The position numbers and the translations under genes were made by a program. From assembly GCA_034435675.1 (NCBI GenBank), contig DAOTWP010000321.1, forward strand, positions 1-36,364: a stretch of 36,364 bases of DNA. Direction: 5' to 3'. Below the pieces are notes generated by a model, which was given only the letters and a program-made list of their open reading frames with translations, was not told the DNA's origin and searched no databases. This DNA is from DAOTWP01 sp034435675 (GTDB taxonomy: Bacteria > Chloroflexota > Anaerolineae > Aggregatilineales > Phototrophicaceae). Shown one piece after another: positions 23,613 to 32,247 of the stretch (its first letter is position 1; every line of letters begins with the position of its first letter).

Positions 23613-23630
23613 TGTCAGGGCTGCCTGACA
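23613..23630 (-). terminator. Hairpin just past the PPC-protein stop
   Basis: TGTCAGG (23613-23619) pairs with CCTGACA (23624-23630), starting 6 bp beyond the stop codon of the minus-strand gene. There is no clear U-run, so this is a modest call. Confidence 0.45.
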
Positions 23631-23635
23631 GATGC

Positions 23636-25153
23636 TTAGCGCGAGGGCGGCAGGGAGTCGCAGTCGCCTGCTTCTTCGACCGTATCCTCACGGACGAAAC
23701 TGCCGTCTTCCAGTTCCCACCAGATTTGCCCATCGCTGCCTTCTGCCTGCGCCACTGCGGTTGCGGTTTCGCCAGCATCCAGCGTTCCGGCGCGGTCAAA
23801 GTTGGTGCCCGGACCCGTGCGGCGGTTGACATTGTTGACCGCCGTCACTTCGCAAACTGCGTCGCCGCTGCTGCTGCCCGAAGCGCCACCGCCAGAACCA
23901 CCCTCTACCAGTTCGAGCGTCAGTTCGAACTCACCCTCGGTATCGCCATCGGTGAAGTCTACGCGGCTGACCAGGATCACATACGCGCCATCTGCCGGGA
24001 GTTCAAACTCGATCTCGTCTTCTGTGCTGGCGATGGTCTCTTCGAACTGCCCATCCAGCACCAGCACAACCGGTTCCAGATCCCCGCGTGTTGCTTCAAT
24101 GGTGATGCTGACCACATCGCCTTCGTTGCCGACAAAGCACAAGACAAATGCCGGGAATTCGTCGCTGATTTCGTTCTCGATGGTGTCGCCATAGGCAACA
24201 ACCGGCGGATCGAATTCCAGCGCGACATCGGCGCACAGGGAGGCATCCACATCGCCGCTGCCACTGTCTGCGCCACCATCGTCTTCCTTGCCACCATCAG
24301 CGCCACCGTCAACGCTGGGACCGCCCACCACTTCCAGCGACAGCTCAAAGTCGCCTTCACTGCTGCCATCGCTGACGTTGAAGCGTGTCGCCACGATCAG
24401 ATACGCGCCGTCGGCGGGCAGGGTGAATTCGATTTCGGAATCCGTGTTGCCACGGGCGATGTCGTCGTTATCGGCGAAAGTTTCTTCCAGCGTGGGGTCC
24501 GTCAGGAACAGCAGGGTGTCCAGATCGCCGCTGGTGGCGGTCATGCTGATCACAATTTCGTCGTCTTCCAGCCCATCGAAGCAGAAGATGAACGCCACGC
24601 TGTCGTCGGTGATTTCACCCTCAACCGTGTCGCCGTATTCGATAACCGGGAAATCCTCAGCAGCTTCTTCGCAGGCGGCACCAGCAGGCGGCGGCGGCGG
24701 CTCGTCGTTGAGCAGTTCCAGCGTCAGTTCGTAATCGCCTTCGCTGCGCCCATCTTCCAGACCAGAACGGCTCGCCAGGATCAGGTAGACACCATCGTCA
24801 GGCAGCACAAATTCGATTTCGGCATCGGTGTTGCGGCTGCTCACGTCGTCATTCTGTGCATAGACTTCTTCCAGCGTGGGGTCGCCCAGCGCGACCAGCG
24901 GATCCAGGTCACCATCGGGCGCGGTCATGTTGATGCGGATTTCGTCGCCTTCGCTGCCTTCAAAGCAGTAGCCGAAGATGTAGGCATCGTCGTCAATCGA
25001 CCCGTCCACCGTGTCGCCGTACTCGATGAACGGCAGGCTGTTGCGACCTTCACACAGGTTGTCGTTCTGTGCCAGCGACACTGCCGACGGCGCAAAAACA
25101 GCAACCAGCGCCAGCAGCAGCACAATTAAGAGGGTGTTTCTTCTACGGTTCAT
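23636..25153 (-). CDS. Secreted acidic protein with three PPC-type domains and an SH3 domain
   Basis: The 505-residue protein has a signal peptide (RNTLLIVLLLALVAVFAPSAVSLAQ). Three repeats of about 120 residues follow, each with the same outline: EYGDTVDGSI, then GDEIRINMTAPDGDLDPLVALGDPT, then IEFVLPDDGVYLILASR, then EGDYELTLEL. This is the bacterial pre-peptidase C-terminal (PPC) beta-sandwich. Repeats are separated by PPPPP and Gly/Asp/Ser-rich linkers. Each PPC repeat has one or two cysteines that could stabilise it. The last 65 residues form an SH3 domain (VNRRTGPGTNFDRAGTLDAG, then WWELEDGSFV). No peptidase domain is present, so it is likely an extracellular binding protein. AAGGAG precedes the ATG at 13 bp. 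Confidence 0.85.
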   Translation of the reverse strand: MNRRRNTLLIVLLLALVAVFAPSAVSLAQNDNLCEGRNSLPFIEYGDTVDGSIDDDAYIFGYCFEGSEGDEIRINMTAPDGDLDPLVALGDPTLEEVYAQNDDVSSRNTDAEIEFVLPDDGVYLILASRSGLEDGRSEGDYELTLELLNDEPPPPPAGAACEEAAEDFPVIEYGDTVEGEITDDSVAFIFCFDGLEDDEIVISMTATSGDLDTLLFLTDPTLEETFADNDDIARGNTDSEIEFTLPADGAYLIVATRFNVSDGSSEGDFELSLEVVGGPSVDGGADGGKEDDGGADSGSGDVDASLCADVALEFDPPVVAYGDTIENEISDEFPAFVLCFVGNEGDVVSITIEATRGDLEPVVLVLDGQFEETIASTEDEIEFELPADGAYVILVSRVDFTDGDTEGEFELTLELVEGGSGGGASGSSSGDAVCEVTAVNNVNRRTGPGTNFDRAGTLDAGETATAVAQAEGSDGQIWWELEDGSFVREDTVEEAGDCDSLPPSR

Positions 25154-25439
25154 GGGTGTTCGCTCTCCTTAGCGGCTAAATGTTCAACCGGGCTGCACAC
25201 GCCACTACGACGCTCCACGAGTGGCTTGCACTTTGAACAGGCAAATTTGCCCTCCGGCTGTCTTACAAACGTAACGCCAGTATACCCCGTAGATCCCGTC
25301 CACCTTGTCCGCCGTTCGGCGGATTTCGATGTCCGTCATAGGCTTACATAGTCTCATTATGCGGGGTTTTGGCAGCTTGTCACGCACTTTGCCGCAGATT
25401 TTGCGAGATTTTAACGTCTTAGGCTGCCGCCCAGCCCGC

Positions 25440-28016
25440 TCAGGAAGCAGGCGGCAGGGCGGTAATCTGCCCGTTCGCATCCACGACCAGCCGCAGCAGC
25501 GCGGCACTGTCGCCGACCGGCTGACCGTCGCCGGTCATGACCGGCAGGCGCACACCATCCGCACCGTACATCCCCGCATAGACCGTATACTCCCCGGCTG
25601 GCAGCCCGGCAGTGTCCAGCCAGTAAGCATCGCGCAGCAGGTCGCCCGGCGTCCACTGCGTCGTGGGCGTCTGGTTCAGGCGCGGCGGGTGGTCGTCCTG
25701 CGCCCACAGCGGGCTGCCGCTTGCCGGGTTGGCAATGCCGATCAAATGCACAAAGACGGTGTAGGGCTGCGCGCTCTGTGCCAGCGGTTCCCAGTAAAGC
25801 GTGATCTGCATTCCGCCGCGCCGGGGCAGCAGCGCCGCACCACGCAGCCGGGCGAACGGCTCGCCAACCATGCTGAACTGTACCTCCAGCGGCTGCGTGA
25901 TTTCGTCCGGTGTGACCGGCGTCAGCGGCACAGAGTAGCGCACGGCGTACAGGGCGACCTCGGCATTTTCGTAGAGCAGCACGCAGCAGGGGTAGTCGTT
26001 TTCCAGCAGCGTTTCCAGCGGCGCGGTGCGCGGCAGCAGCAGGTACTCCACGCCGTTATCCAGCAGCGCGGCGTCCACATCCAGCCGGTTTTCTACGGCA
26101 ACTGCCGCCAGCAGGCGCGTTTGCTGTGTTTCGTCCGGCACCAGCCGCCCGGCAAACGGCGTCGTGGCATCGGGAAACAGCGTGGGGATCGCCTGTGACA
26201 GCCGCACCGTGCTCAGCACACGCCCGCTGCCGACAAGCTCGCGCGTGGCAAAAAACGCTTCCTGCTCAAGAACGGTCATGCGGTTGCTGCCGTCCTTAAC
26301 GGGAAAATACTCGTTCCAGCGAAAGAGCACGGTCGCCAGCAGCAGCACCCCCACCCCGATTGCCAGCCGGGTCAGCAGTTCCGGCGTTTTAAAGCGCATT
26401 TGCAGCCAGCGCAAGCCCCACCACAGCGCCAGCGCCATGCCATACCCGGCAGGAATCAGCATGAACAGGCGCCAGTTTTGTGAACGCGACAGCGCCATAA
26501 CCCAAAACGCAGCGAACGGCGGCACCCAGAGCAGCGCCACGATGGCGGCACTGACGGCAAAGATGAACTGTGGGGCGAGGGTAGCAGTGGCAGCGTTGGC
26601 GTCGGCACGGGCACTGCGCTGCCCCCGGCGCAGCAAGCCCCACCACGACGCAGCAAAAATCACGGTGCTGCTCAGCGCGTAGTACAGCAGGAAGTCCGCC
26701 TGCCACCAGGTATGCGCCCATGCTGTCTGGAGAAAATAGCTCAAGGGGACGCTGCGGCTCTGTTCCAGCGCGGGGGCAACTGCCAGCACTTCGTCTGCCG
26801 TAATGCGCGAGAGCAGCACCTCCAGCCCCAACGGATACAGCAGCAGCAGCAGCAGCCACAGCAGCAGCGGCAGCGTGCGGCGGATTTCCGCCCAACTGCG
26901 CAGCACCAGCCAGCGATAAAGCACAAACGCGCCGCCGGTTGCCAGCAGCATCAGCGGGTTGATCGGGTGGATCAGCGCCAGCGCAAACGAGAGCACGATA
27001 AACAACAGCAGATGCCGCCGCGCAGGTGGGCGCGCGAGTGCATCGCGCGCGAGTGTATCCCGCACGGGAGTATCCCGCACGGGAGCATCCCGCACGGGAG
27101 CATCCCGCACGGCACGCAGCAGGACCAGAAACACCAGCGGAAAAAAGACCAGATAGGCGAAAAATTTGTCTTCCAGCAGCCGTTCGGTGAAATATGCCTG
27201 GGTGCCTGTGGCAGACAGCACAAAGCCCAATTGCAGTGCCGCCGCCAGCCAGCCAAACTGACGGTCACGCAGCAGTTCGCGCCCTACGGCGGCGTAAGCC
27301 AGCGCCGCCAACAGGTAGGCAAACGGCAGCAGATCGCGCTGATGTGCCAGCACCAGATCAGCATTTGCCAGCCGCACCAGCATCGCATGGTTATACAGCC
27401 AACTGTTCCATGTCAGCCGGATATTGACGCTGATCGCCGTAATGCCCGGCTGAATGTTCATGTCGCCGGGGTTATCGACAAACTGGACAATCACCTGGGT
27501 GTAATTCCACGAGTCGCCCGGTGTCCAGGTGTAGACGCCAAAGAGCGCAAGGTTGTTGAGCAGCGCAACTAGCGGCACGATGAACAGCCCAATCTGCACA
27601 AGCGAGGACACATCCGGCAGGCGCAGGAACCCGCTGTTCAGCGGCGTGACTTCCGTTACCGCGGGGACAATATCGCGCGGGTGCCGCCAGACCAGCACGG
27701 CGATTTTGCCCGCTGCCAGCAGCAGAATTGTGCCCGCCAGCAGCGGTGTGCCCAACCCAAGCAGCACCGCTGCCTGACCGAGCAGCAGCGCCTCGGTCAG
27801 CCCGATGCCAAACGCCAGCGCCAGGAGCTGCACACGGCTCCAGTCCGGCAGCAGTCGCAGCAGCGCCAGGGTCAGCCCACCGGGAAAGCCGTACAGCAGC
27901 ACGGCGAGCAGCAGCATTTCGGCGGCATCGCCCAGCGCGTGCAGCCCGCCAGCCACCGCCACCATCGCCAGCAGCCAGAGCGCCGCGCAGCCCGCCAGCA
28001 GCCCCCAGCGCGACAT
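25440..28016 (-). CDS. Large polytopic membrane protein (DUF6077/GT-C-like) with C-terminal beta-sandwich
   Basis: The 858-residue protein has about twelve to fourteen hydrophobic segments in its first 570 residues, then a soluble extracytoplasmic part. The first long outer loop carries YTWTPGDSWNYTQVIVQFVD, a place where GT-C glycosyltransferases keep acidic catalytic residues, but a clear catalytic pair is not evident. The C-terminal 140 residues (MQITLYWEPLAQSAQPYTVF, then LPAGEYTVYAGMYG) are a beta-sandwich often found at the end of such Chloroflexota membrane proteins. A charged loop near residue 310-330 is made of RDAPVRDTP-type repeats. The start overlaps the upstream lipoprotein stop as TGATG, so the two are translationally coupled. 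A role in cell-surface glycan building is a guess. Confidence 0.75.
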   Translation of the reverse strand: MSRWGLLAGCAALWLLAMVAVAGGLHALGDAAEMLLLAVLLYGFPGGLTLALLRLLPDWSRVQLLALAFGIGLTEALLLGQAAVLLGLGTPLLAGTILLLAAGKIAVLVWRHPRDIVPAVTEVTPLNSGFLRLPDVSSLVQIGLFIVPLVALLNNLALFGVYTWTPGDSWNYTQVIVQFVDNPGDMNIQPGITAISVNIRLTWNSWLYNHAMLVRLANADLVLAHQRDLLPFAYLLAALAYAAVGRELLRDRQFGWLAAALQLGFVLSATGTQAYFTERLLEDKFFAYLVFFPLVFLVLLRAVRDAPVRDAPVRDTPVRDTLARDALARPPARRHLLLFIVLSFALALIHPINPLMLLATGGAFVLYRWLVLRSWAEIRRTLPLLLWLLLLLLYPLGLEVLLSRITADEVLAVAPALEQSRSVPLSYFLQTAWAHTWWQADFLLYYALSSTVIFAASWWGLLRRGQRSARADANAATATLAPQFIFAVSAAIVALLWVPPFAAFWVMALSRSQNWRLFMLIPAGYGMALALWWGLRWLQMRFKTPELLTRLAIGVGVLLLATVLFRWNEYFPVKDGSNRMTVLEQEAFFATRELVGSGRVLSTVRLSQAIPTLFPDATTPFAGRLVPDETQQTRLLAAVAVENRLDVDAALLDNGVEYLLLPRTAPLETLLENDYPCCVLLYENAEVALYAVRYSVPLTPVTPDEITQPLEVQFSMVGEPFARLRGAALLPRRGGMQITLYWEPLAQSAQPYTVFVHLIGIANPASGSPLWAQDDHPPRLNQTPTTQWTPGDLLRDAYWLDTAGLPAGEYTVYAGMYGADGVRLPVMTGDGQPVGDSAALLRLVVDANGQITALPPAS
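27039..27117. repeat. In-frame 15-bp minisatellite in the membrane protein gene
   Basis: Units of the type CCGCACGGGAGCATC (plus strand) are repeated, with diverged CGCGCGAGTG forms to the left. It encodes RDAPV/RDTPV repeats. Confidence 0.8.
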
Positions 28017-28669
28017 CAGGGTGTCGCCTCCACAGTGGCTTCGGCGCTGGCTTCGGCGCTGGCTTCAGCGCTGGCTTCAGCGCTCGGCTCGGCGCTGGCT
28101 TCAGCGCGCGGGGTAGCCGTGCGGGCGGTTTGCAGCGGCAGGGCGCCAAAGCTGCCCTCCGCCGTGACACTGCGCCCCTCGGCATCTTCCACCCGCACGC
28201 TGAATTCGCCGCTGATGCTGGCGTCCACGCTGTGAATCGTCAGCGTGCCAGTGGCGTTGCGCGTAAAGGCATAGGAGTCGTTGTTGGCGAAACCGACAAT
28301 CGTTACGCTGACCTGTTCCTGCACCCGTGCGGTGCCCTCGTTGGCGATGCTGATCGTGCCGACCTGTGCCAGCGCTGGCGGAATGCCCAGCGTGACAGCG
28401 TTGTTGCGGTCGCCGCGCATGAACGAGAGCACAATGCGCCCATCGGGCGTGCGGCTCGCCAGCACAGTATTGACCAGAAACGCGATTTCGCCCGTGACTT
28501 CGACGCGCACATCCACAGGATTTTCGACCACCAGATCAACGCCTGAACTACCACTGCCGGGGGCGGGCGTGACCGACTGACCGCCGCAGGCAGCAGCGAG
28601 CAGCAGCACCGCCAGCAGCGCCGCCAGCAAGAACAGCGGCAAAATGATGGAGCTAGGTCTTCTACTCAT
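28016..28669 (-). CDS. Lipoprotein with Glu/Ala/Ser repeat tail, hypothetical
   Basis: The ATG at 28669 follows AGAGGATAAC and gives 217 residues. A lipoprotein signal (IILPLFLLAALLAVLLLAAAC) ends at the lipobox LAAAC with Cys28. A short Pro/Gly/Ser linker leads to a beta-rich domain of about 130 residues (VDLVVENPVDVRVEVTGEIA, then NGTLTIHSVDA-like strands), which I do not recognise. The last 30 residues are EASA/EPSA repeats encoded by 12-bp DNA units (28031-28095). The stop overlaps the start of the following membrane protein gene (TGATG), so the two products are probably made together and may act at the same membrane site. Confidence 0.78.
   Translation of the reverse strand: MSRRPSSIILPLFLLAALLAVLLLAAACGGQSVTPAPGSGSSGVDLVVENPVDVRVEVTGEIAFLVNTVLASRTPDGRIVLSFMRGDRNNAVTLGIPPALAQVGTISIANEGTARVQEQVSVTIVGFANNDSYAFTRNATGTLTIHSVDASISGEFSVRVEDAEGRSVTAEGSFGALPLQTARTATPRAEASAEPSAEASAEASAEASAEATVEATP
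28031..28113. repeat. In-frame 12-bp repeat encoding the EASA tail
   Basis: On the plus strand, units such as GGCTTCGGCGCT and GGCTTCAGCGCT are repeated about six times with small changes. Confidence 0.8.
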
Positions 28670-28821
28670 GATGGTTATCCTCTGATATCCGGTTGGCTGT
28701 CCGGTGAAAGTGCCGCTGGCGCGCAGCATAACGCCTGTTCATCATAGCGCATGGGGCGGGCAAATTGTATAGGGTAGGTTGTGTGCATTGCCTGCCTCTG
28801 GCGAACAAAAGTTCCACTGGT

Positions 28822-28827
28822 TATAAT
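28822..28827 (+). promoter_or_regulatory. -10 element (TATAAT) upstream of the glycosylase gene
   Basis: The sequence CTGGTTATAATGGG lies 40 bp before the ATG at 28867, in the 197-bp gap between divergent genes. The -35 is not conserved. Confidence 0.5.
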
Positions 28828-28866
28828 GGGCTGTTGAGCCTTCTGTTACTGCAAAGGGGTGCTGTG

Positions 28867-30081
28867 ATGCAACGCCTGTCACAGGATGCTGTGCGTGGAT
28901 TGATGATTGCGGCACAGGGACTTCAGCAGCCGCCAGCCGCCGCGCCTGCCTCCGCGACCAAAGCAGATGTGCGGCGCATCATCCGGCAGATGCATGTGCT
29001 GCAAATTGACACGATTCATGTCGTCGCGCGCAGTCCCTATCTGGTGCTGTGGAGCCGCCTGGGTGATTACCAGCCGCGCTGGCTGGACGACCTGCTGGCG
29101 GAGACGGCGGTATTCGAACACTGGTCGCACGCTGCCAGCTTTTTGCCGGTGGAGGATTACCCGCTGTATCGCAGCCTGATGCTCAACCGCTTTCCCTGGC
29201 AGGACAAGAACTGGCGGCGCTGGCTGGACGAGCATGCCGCGCTGGTGGACGATTTGCTGGCGCACATCCGCCAGAACGGCGCAGTGCGCTCGTCCGATTT
29301 TAAACGCGCTGAACCCGCGCAGTCCGGCTGGTGGAACTGGAAGGACGAAAAGGTGGCGCTGGAAGGGCTGTGGATGCGCGGCGATCTGATGGTCGCCCGG
29401 CGGCACAATTTCCAACGCATCTACGACCTGCGCGAGCGTGTGCTGCCGGAGTGGGATGACGCCCGCACGCCGTCGTTAGACGCAGTGCATGCGGCATTCG
29501 TGCTGAACACGGTACAGGCGTTGGGCGTGACCAGTGCCGCCTGGGTTGCCGATTACTTCCGCCTGCCGAAGAAAACGGCGCTGCCGGTGCTGGACACGCT
29601 GGCACAGCGCGGGCTGCTGCGCACGGTGCAGGTGGAAGGCTGGAACTCGCCCGGTTACTTCCACCCTGACCAGCAGGAGGCAGTTGAAGCAGCGGCAGAC
29701 GGGCAGATTCCGGTTTCGAAAACCACGCTGCTGTCGCCGTTTGACCCGCTGGTGTGGGATCGCGCGCGGGCGCTGGATCTGTTCGGCTTCGACTACAAAA
29801 TCGAGGTCTACACCCCCGCGCCGAAGCGTAAATACGGTTATTTCAGCCTGCCGATTCTGTACAACAATGCGCTGGTCGGGCGGCTGGATCCCAAAGCCCA
29901 CCGCAAAGAGGGCATCTTTGAAATCAGGGCGCTGCACCTTGAACCGGGCGTGGTGCCTGACGATGCGCTGGTCGCCGCGCTGAAAGCCACGCTGCGTGCC
30001 TGCGCCGCATGGCACAAAACGCCGCAGGTGGTCGTGCGCGCGGCAAACGCACCCGGTCTTGCGGAACGCCTGTCGGATTAA
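28867..30081 (+). CDS. AlkX/YcaQ-family DNA glycosylase (winged-helix, HTH_42)
   Basis: The ATG at 28867, after AAAGGGG, gives 404 residues, close to E. coli YcaQ (410). The frame is open to 28765 but without a ribosome site. The family folds as tandem winged helices and excises alkylated bases or unhooks interstrand crosslinks. The catalytic Q-phi-D motif is visible as Gln46-Ile47-Asp48 in MHVLQIDTIHVVARSPYLVL; the Asp form is that of AlkX, while AlkZ has Gln. Other family landmarks are FEHWSHAASFLPVEDYPL and the C-terminal SPFDPLVWDRARALDLFGFD. It is transcribed alone and converges on azlD with an 18-bp gap. Confidence 0.9.
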   Translation: MQRLSQDAVRGLMIAAQGLQQPPAAAPASATKADVRRIIRQMHVLQIDTIHVVARSPYLVLWSRLGDYQPRWLDDLLAETAVFEHWSHAASFLPVEDYPLYRSLMLNRFPWQDKNWRRWLDEHAALVDDLLAHIRQNGAVRSSDFKRAEPAQSGWWNWKDEKVALEGLWMRGDLMVARRHNFQRIYDLRERVLPEWDDARTPSLDAVHAAFVLNTVQALGVTSAAWVADYFRLPKKTALPVLDTLAQRGLLRTVQVEGWNSPGYFHPDQQEAVEAAADGQIPVSKTTLLSPFDPLVWDRARALDLFGFDYKIEVYTPAPKRKYGYFSLPILYNNALVGRLDPKAHRKEGIFEIRALHLEPGVVPDDALVAALKATLRACAAWHKTPQVVVRAANAPGLAERLSD

Positions 30082-30099
30082 GCGGGAAGTCGGCGCGGA

Positions 30100-30420
30100 T
30101 TACACCCCGGCGATGGCACGCCACAGCAGGAAGATGCCCATGCCCAGCGCAATCGTGAGCAGCAGGTTGCGTGTGCGCCAGGCGATGAGAATCGAGAGGA
30201 TGCCCGCCCACAGGTAGGCGTTTTGCAGGTCAATGCCGGGGTGCTGTTTCGGCAGCAGCATGGCGGGCACAGTGATTGCCGTCAGCACCACCGGCGGCAC
30301 AAAGCGCAGCGCCCGCACGGCAAGCGGCGGCAGCGGCGCGCGCCCGACCAGCGCCAGCACGGGGTAACGCGCGGCAAATGTCACCAGCATCATGCCCAGA
30401 ATCAGGATGGTTTCGTTCAT
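30100..30420 (-). CDS. azlD: AzlD-family branched-chain amino acid transport subunit
   Basis: The 106-residue hydrophobic protein has three to four helices and the AzlD outline: ETILILGMMLVTFAARYPVL (3-22), then RALRFVPPVVLTAITVPAML with the conserved VPP, then WRTRNLLLTIALGMGIFLLW. AzlD works with the larger AzlC to export branched-chain amino acids and analogues across the inner membrane. AzlC is not adjacent, nor elsewhere in the window, which is unusual because the two are normally paired. The upstream gene on this strand is the MOSC protein, 90 bp away. Confidence 0.85.
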   Translation of the reverse strand: MNETILILGMMLVTFAARYPVLALVGRAPLPPLAVRALRFVPPVVLTAITVPAMLLPKQHPGIDLQNAYLWAGILSILIAWRTRNLLLTIALGMGIFLLWRAIAGV

Positions 30421-30510
30421 GGGTGGGTATCCTCAGGGGTGAAAGAAGTACGGCGGGCGGGCACGGAAACCCGCCCGTATGACTGCGAATGCCCTTTGCG
30501 CCTGCGCGGT

Positions 30511-30981
30511 TCAGCCGGCAGCGTTTTGCAGCACGCGCACGGCATCGCCCACGCGCACCCTGCCGCCGCTGATCACCATCGCCATCACGCCCATTCTGCC
30601 CTGCACCAGATCGCGCGATTTGCCCTGTACCTGCTGGAACCACTCGCAGCCGGTGCGCGGTTTGACCACCTCAATCACCGCGCTGTCGCCAAATTGCAGC
30701 CGTGTCCCCCCTGCAAGTGTGTTCACATCCAGCCCGCGCACGATAATCTGCTCGCCCATCTCGCCGGGACTGGTCTTAAAGCCTTCGGCGCGCAGTGCCT
30801 CCAGCGTTTCGTAGCTCATCAGGTTAAGCTGGCGCTGCGGGTTGTGTCCGCCCTTCAGGTCGCCCTGGATACCGTGCCCCACGACGAGTTCCGCCGCGTC
30901 CAGCGCGGTGCGGCTGTAATGATACGGCTCGACATGCTGCGATGGTGTCGTCTGGTAAACGATGCTGTAAATTTCGCCCAT
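30511..30981 (-). CDS. MOSC-domain protein
   Basis: The 156-residue protein is a stand-alone MOSC domain, the sulfur-carrier fold found at the C-terminus of molybdenum cofactor sulfurase and in YiiM/YuaD-like proteins. Landmarks are GHGIQGDLKGGHNPQRQLNL (35-54), GEMGEQIIVRGLDVNTLAGG, the conserved Cys in PRTGCEW, and GRMGVMAMVISGGRVRVGD near the C-terminus. Such small proteins are linked to Moco-dependent reduction of N-hydroxylated compounds or to sulfur transfer, but the substrate here is unknown. GAGAGGG precedes the ATG. Confidence 0.9.
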   Translation of the reverse strand: MGEIYSIVYQTTPSQHVEPYHYSRTALDAAELVVGHGIQGDLKGGHNPQRQLNLMSYETLEALRAEGFKTSPGEMGEQIIVRGLDVNTLAGGTRLQFGDSAVIEVVKPRTGCEWFQQVQGKSRDLVQGRMGVMAMVISGGRVRVGDAVRVLQNAAG

Positions 30982-31165
30982 AGGAATCCCTCTCTAACAC
31001 TGTCTTTTCCGGCGAATGCCCACGCCGCCAGCCACCAGCCCGCACGCTGGGCAGCGCAGTCTGCGCGCTGGCGCAGGTCTCATCCTGCTGTCTATCGTGG
31101 CGCATTTGTACCGCAAACAGAAGATGCCGCTATGTCCAATCGTGTGCTTCCGGCGCGGGCTGCGA

Positions 31166-31933
31166 TTATTCGTCCGGCAGTCCGTTTGCCAGAAATTCCG
31201 CCAGATGCAGCACACGCTTGTCTGCCCCGGCACGGCTCAAGCCGCCGTTGAGCTGCATCAGGCAGCTGCAATCGCCGGTCAGCACCACATCCGCCGCGCT
31301 GGTGGAAATCGCCTCGACCTTGTGCCCCAGCATCGCCCCGCTGATGTCCGGCATTTTGACGGCGAACAGCCCGCCAAAGCCGCAGCACTGATCCGCCGCC
31401 GCCATTTCGCTGATTTCGACCCCCTGCACCGCGCCCGCCAGCGCCCGTGCCTGCTTCTGCAAATGCATCAGCCGCAGTCCGTGACAGGCATCGTGAAAGG
31501 CAACTTTGGTCGGCGGCAGCGCCGCGCCAAGGTCGGTAATGCCCAGCCCATCAACCAGATATTCGCTGAACTCCCAGGTGATGCTGGCAATATACGTCGC
31601 CTGTTCGCGCAGTTCGGGGTCATCCTTGAACAGTTCGGGGTAAAAATGGCGCACCATTGACGCGCAGCTTCCCGACGGCGCGACGATCACCTGCGCATCG
31701 GCAAACACGCGCAGGAAATGCCGGGCAACATCGCGGGCATCGTTCCAGAAGCCGCCATTAAACGCGGGCTGCGCGCAGCAGGTCTGCGCCTGCGGGAAGC
31801 GCACCTCAACGCCCAGGTGGTCGAGAATTTTGACCACCGAAATACCTGTTTGCGGATAGATCATGTCCACAATGCAGGTGACGAACAGCGTAACCGGCTT
31901 GTGCCGTGGCGAAGGACGCGGAATCTCGTGCAT
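31166..31933 (-). CDS. lutA: LutA/YkgE-like (Fe-S)-binding protein with two CCG domains
   Basis: The ATG at 31933 gives 255 residues, the usual LutA size; the frame is open to 32242 across a repeat region and the extension is not believed. Two cysteine-rich CCG domains are present. The first has FVTCIVDMIYPQTGISVVKI with RFPQAQTCCAQPAFNGG. The second has FHDACHGLRL, ADQCCGFGGLFAVK and LTGDCSCLMQLNGG. In Bacillus, LutABC oxidises L-lactate, with LutA as one of the electron-carrying subunits; related glycolate oxidase GlcF proteins share the domain. LutB and LutC are not beside it, so the partner must be encoded elsewhere. Confidence 0.87.
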   Translation of the reverse strand: MHEIPRPSPRHKPVTLFVTCIVDMIYPQTGISVVKILDHLGVEVRFPQAQTCCAQPAFNGGFWNDARDVARHFLRVFADAQVIVAPSGSCASMVRHFYPELFKDDPELREQATYIASITWEFSEYLVDGLGITDLGAALPPTKVAFHDACHGLRLMHLQKQARALAGAVQGVEISEMAAADQCCGFGGLFAVKMPDISGAMLGHKVEAISTSAADVVLTGDCSCLMQLNGGLSRAGADKRVLHLAEFLANGLPDE

Positions 31934-32060
31934 GAGCTTCTCTCTCGTGGACCGGTAGAACCACGCTGCTATTATACGCCGCCTGCCACACATTCGGAAA
32001 TAGGGGCAGCACCGGCACGGGATGCGCCCCGCAACCGAAACCACAGCGCCACCGAGGACA

Positions 32061-32116
32061 CAAAGGGATAGCTGCAAAGGAATAGCCACAAAGGAATAGC
32101 CACAAAGGAATAGCTG
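32061..32116 (+). repeat. Four 14-bp tandem units (CAAAGGAATAGCCA type)
   Basis: Units are at 32061-32074, 32075-32088, 32089-32102 and 32103-32116. The two central ones are identical and the outer two end in TG. Confidence 0.9.
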
Positions 32117-32247
32117 CAAGTTTCTCCAGATTCTCTGTGCCTCTGTGGTGAAACAATCCTTGCGCTCCTGGCGTCTTTGCGGTTCGCGTTGTTGCACAGC
32201 GGGGCATTCGCCCCAAAATCCGCATACACTCCTTGTGCCCAATCCGC

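Larger units (their letters stand above)
23325..23635. other. 311-bp intergenic region with two hairpins
   Basis: It contains the hairpins at 23454-23486 and 23613-23630, and a small palindrome TTTAACGGTTAAA near 23586-23598. I see no gene. Confidence 0.55.

Noticed and set aside
25205..25507. A 100-codon minus-strand frame upstream of the PPC gene
   Set aside because: It overlaps the end of the DUF6077-like gene in another frame and its product shows no domain; the gap holds only a small GGCAAATTTGCC palindrome (25240-25251).
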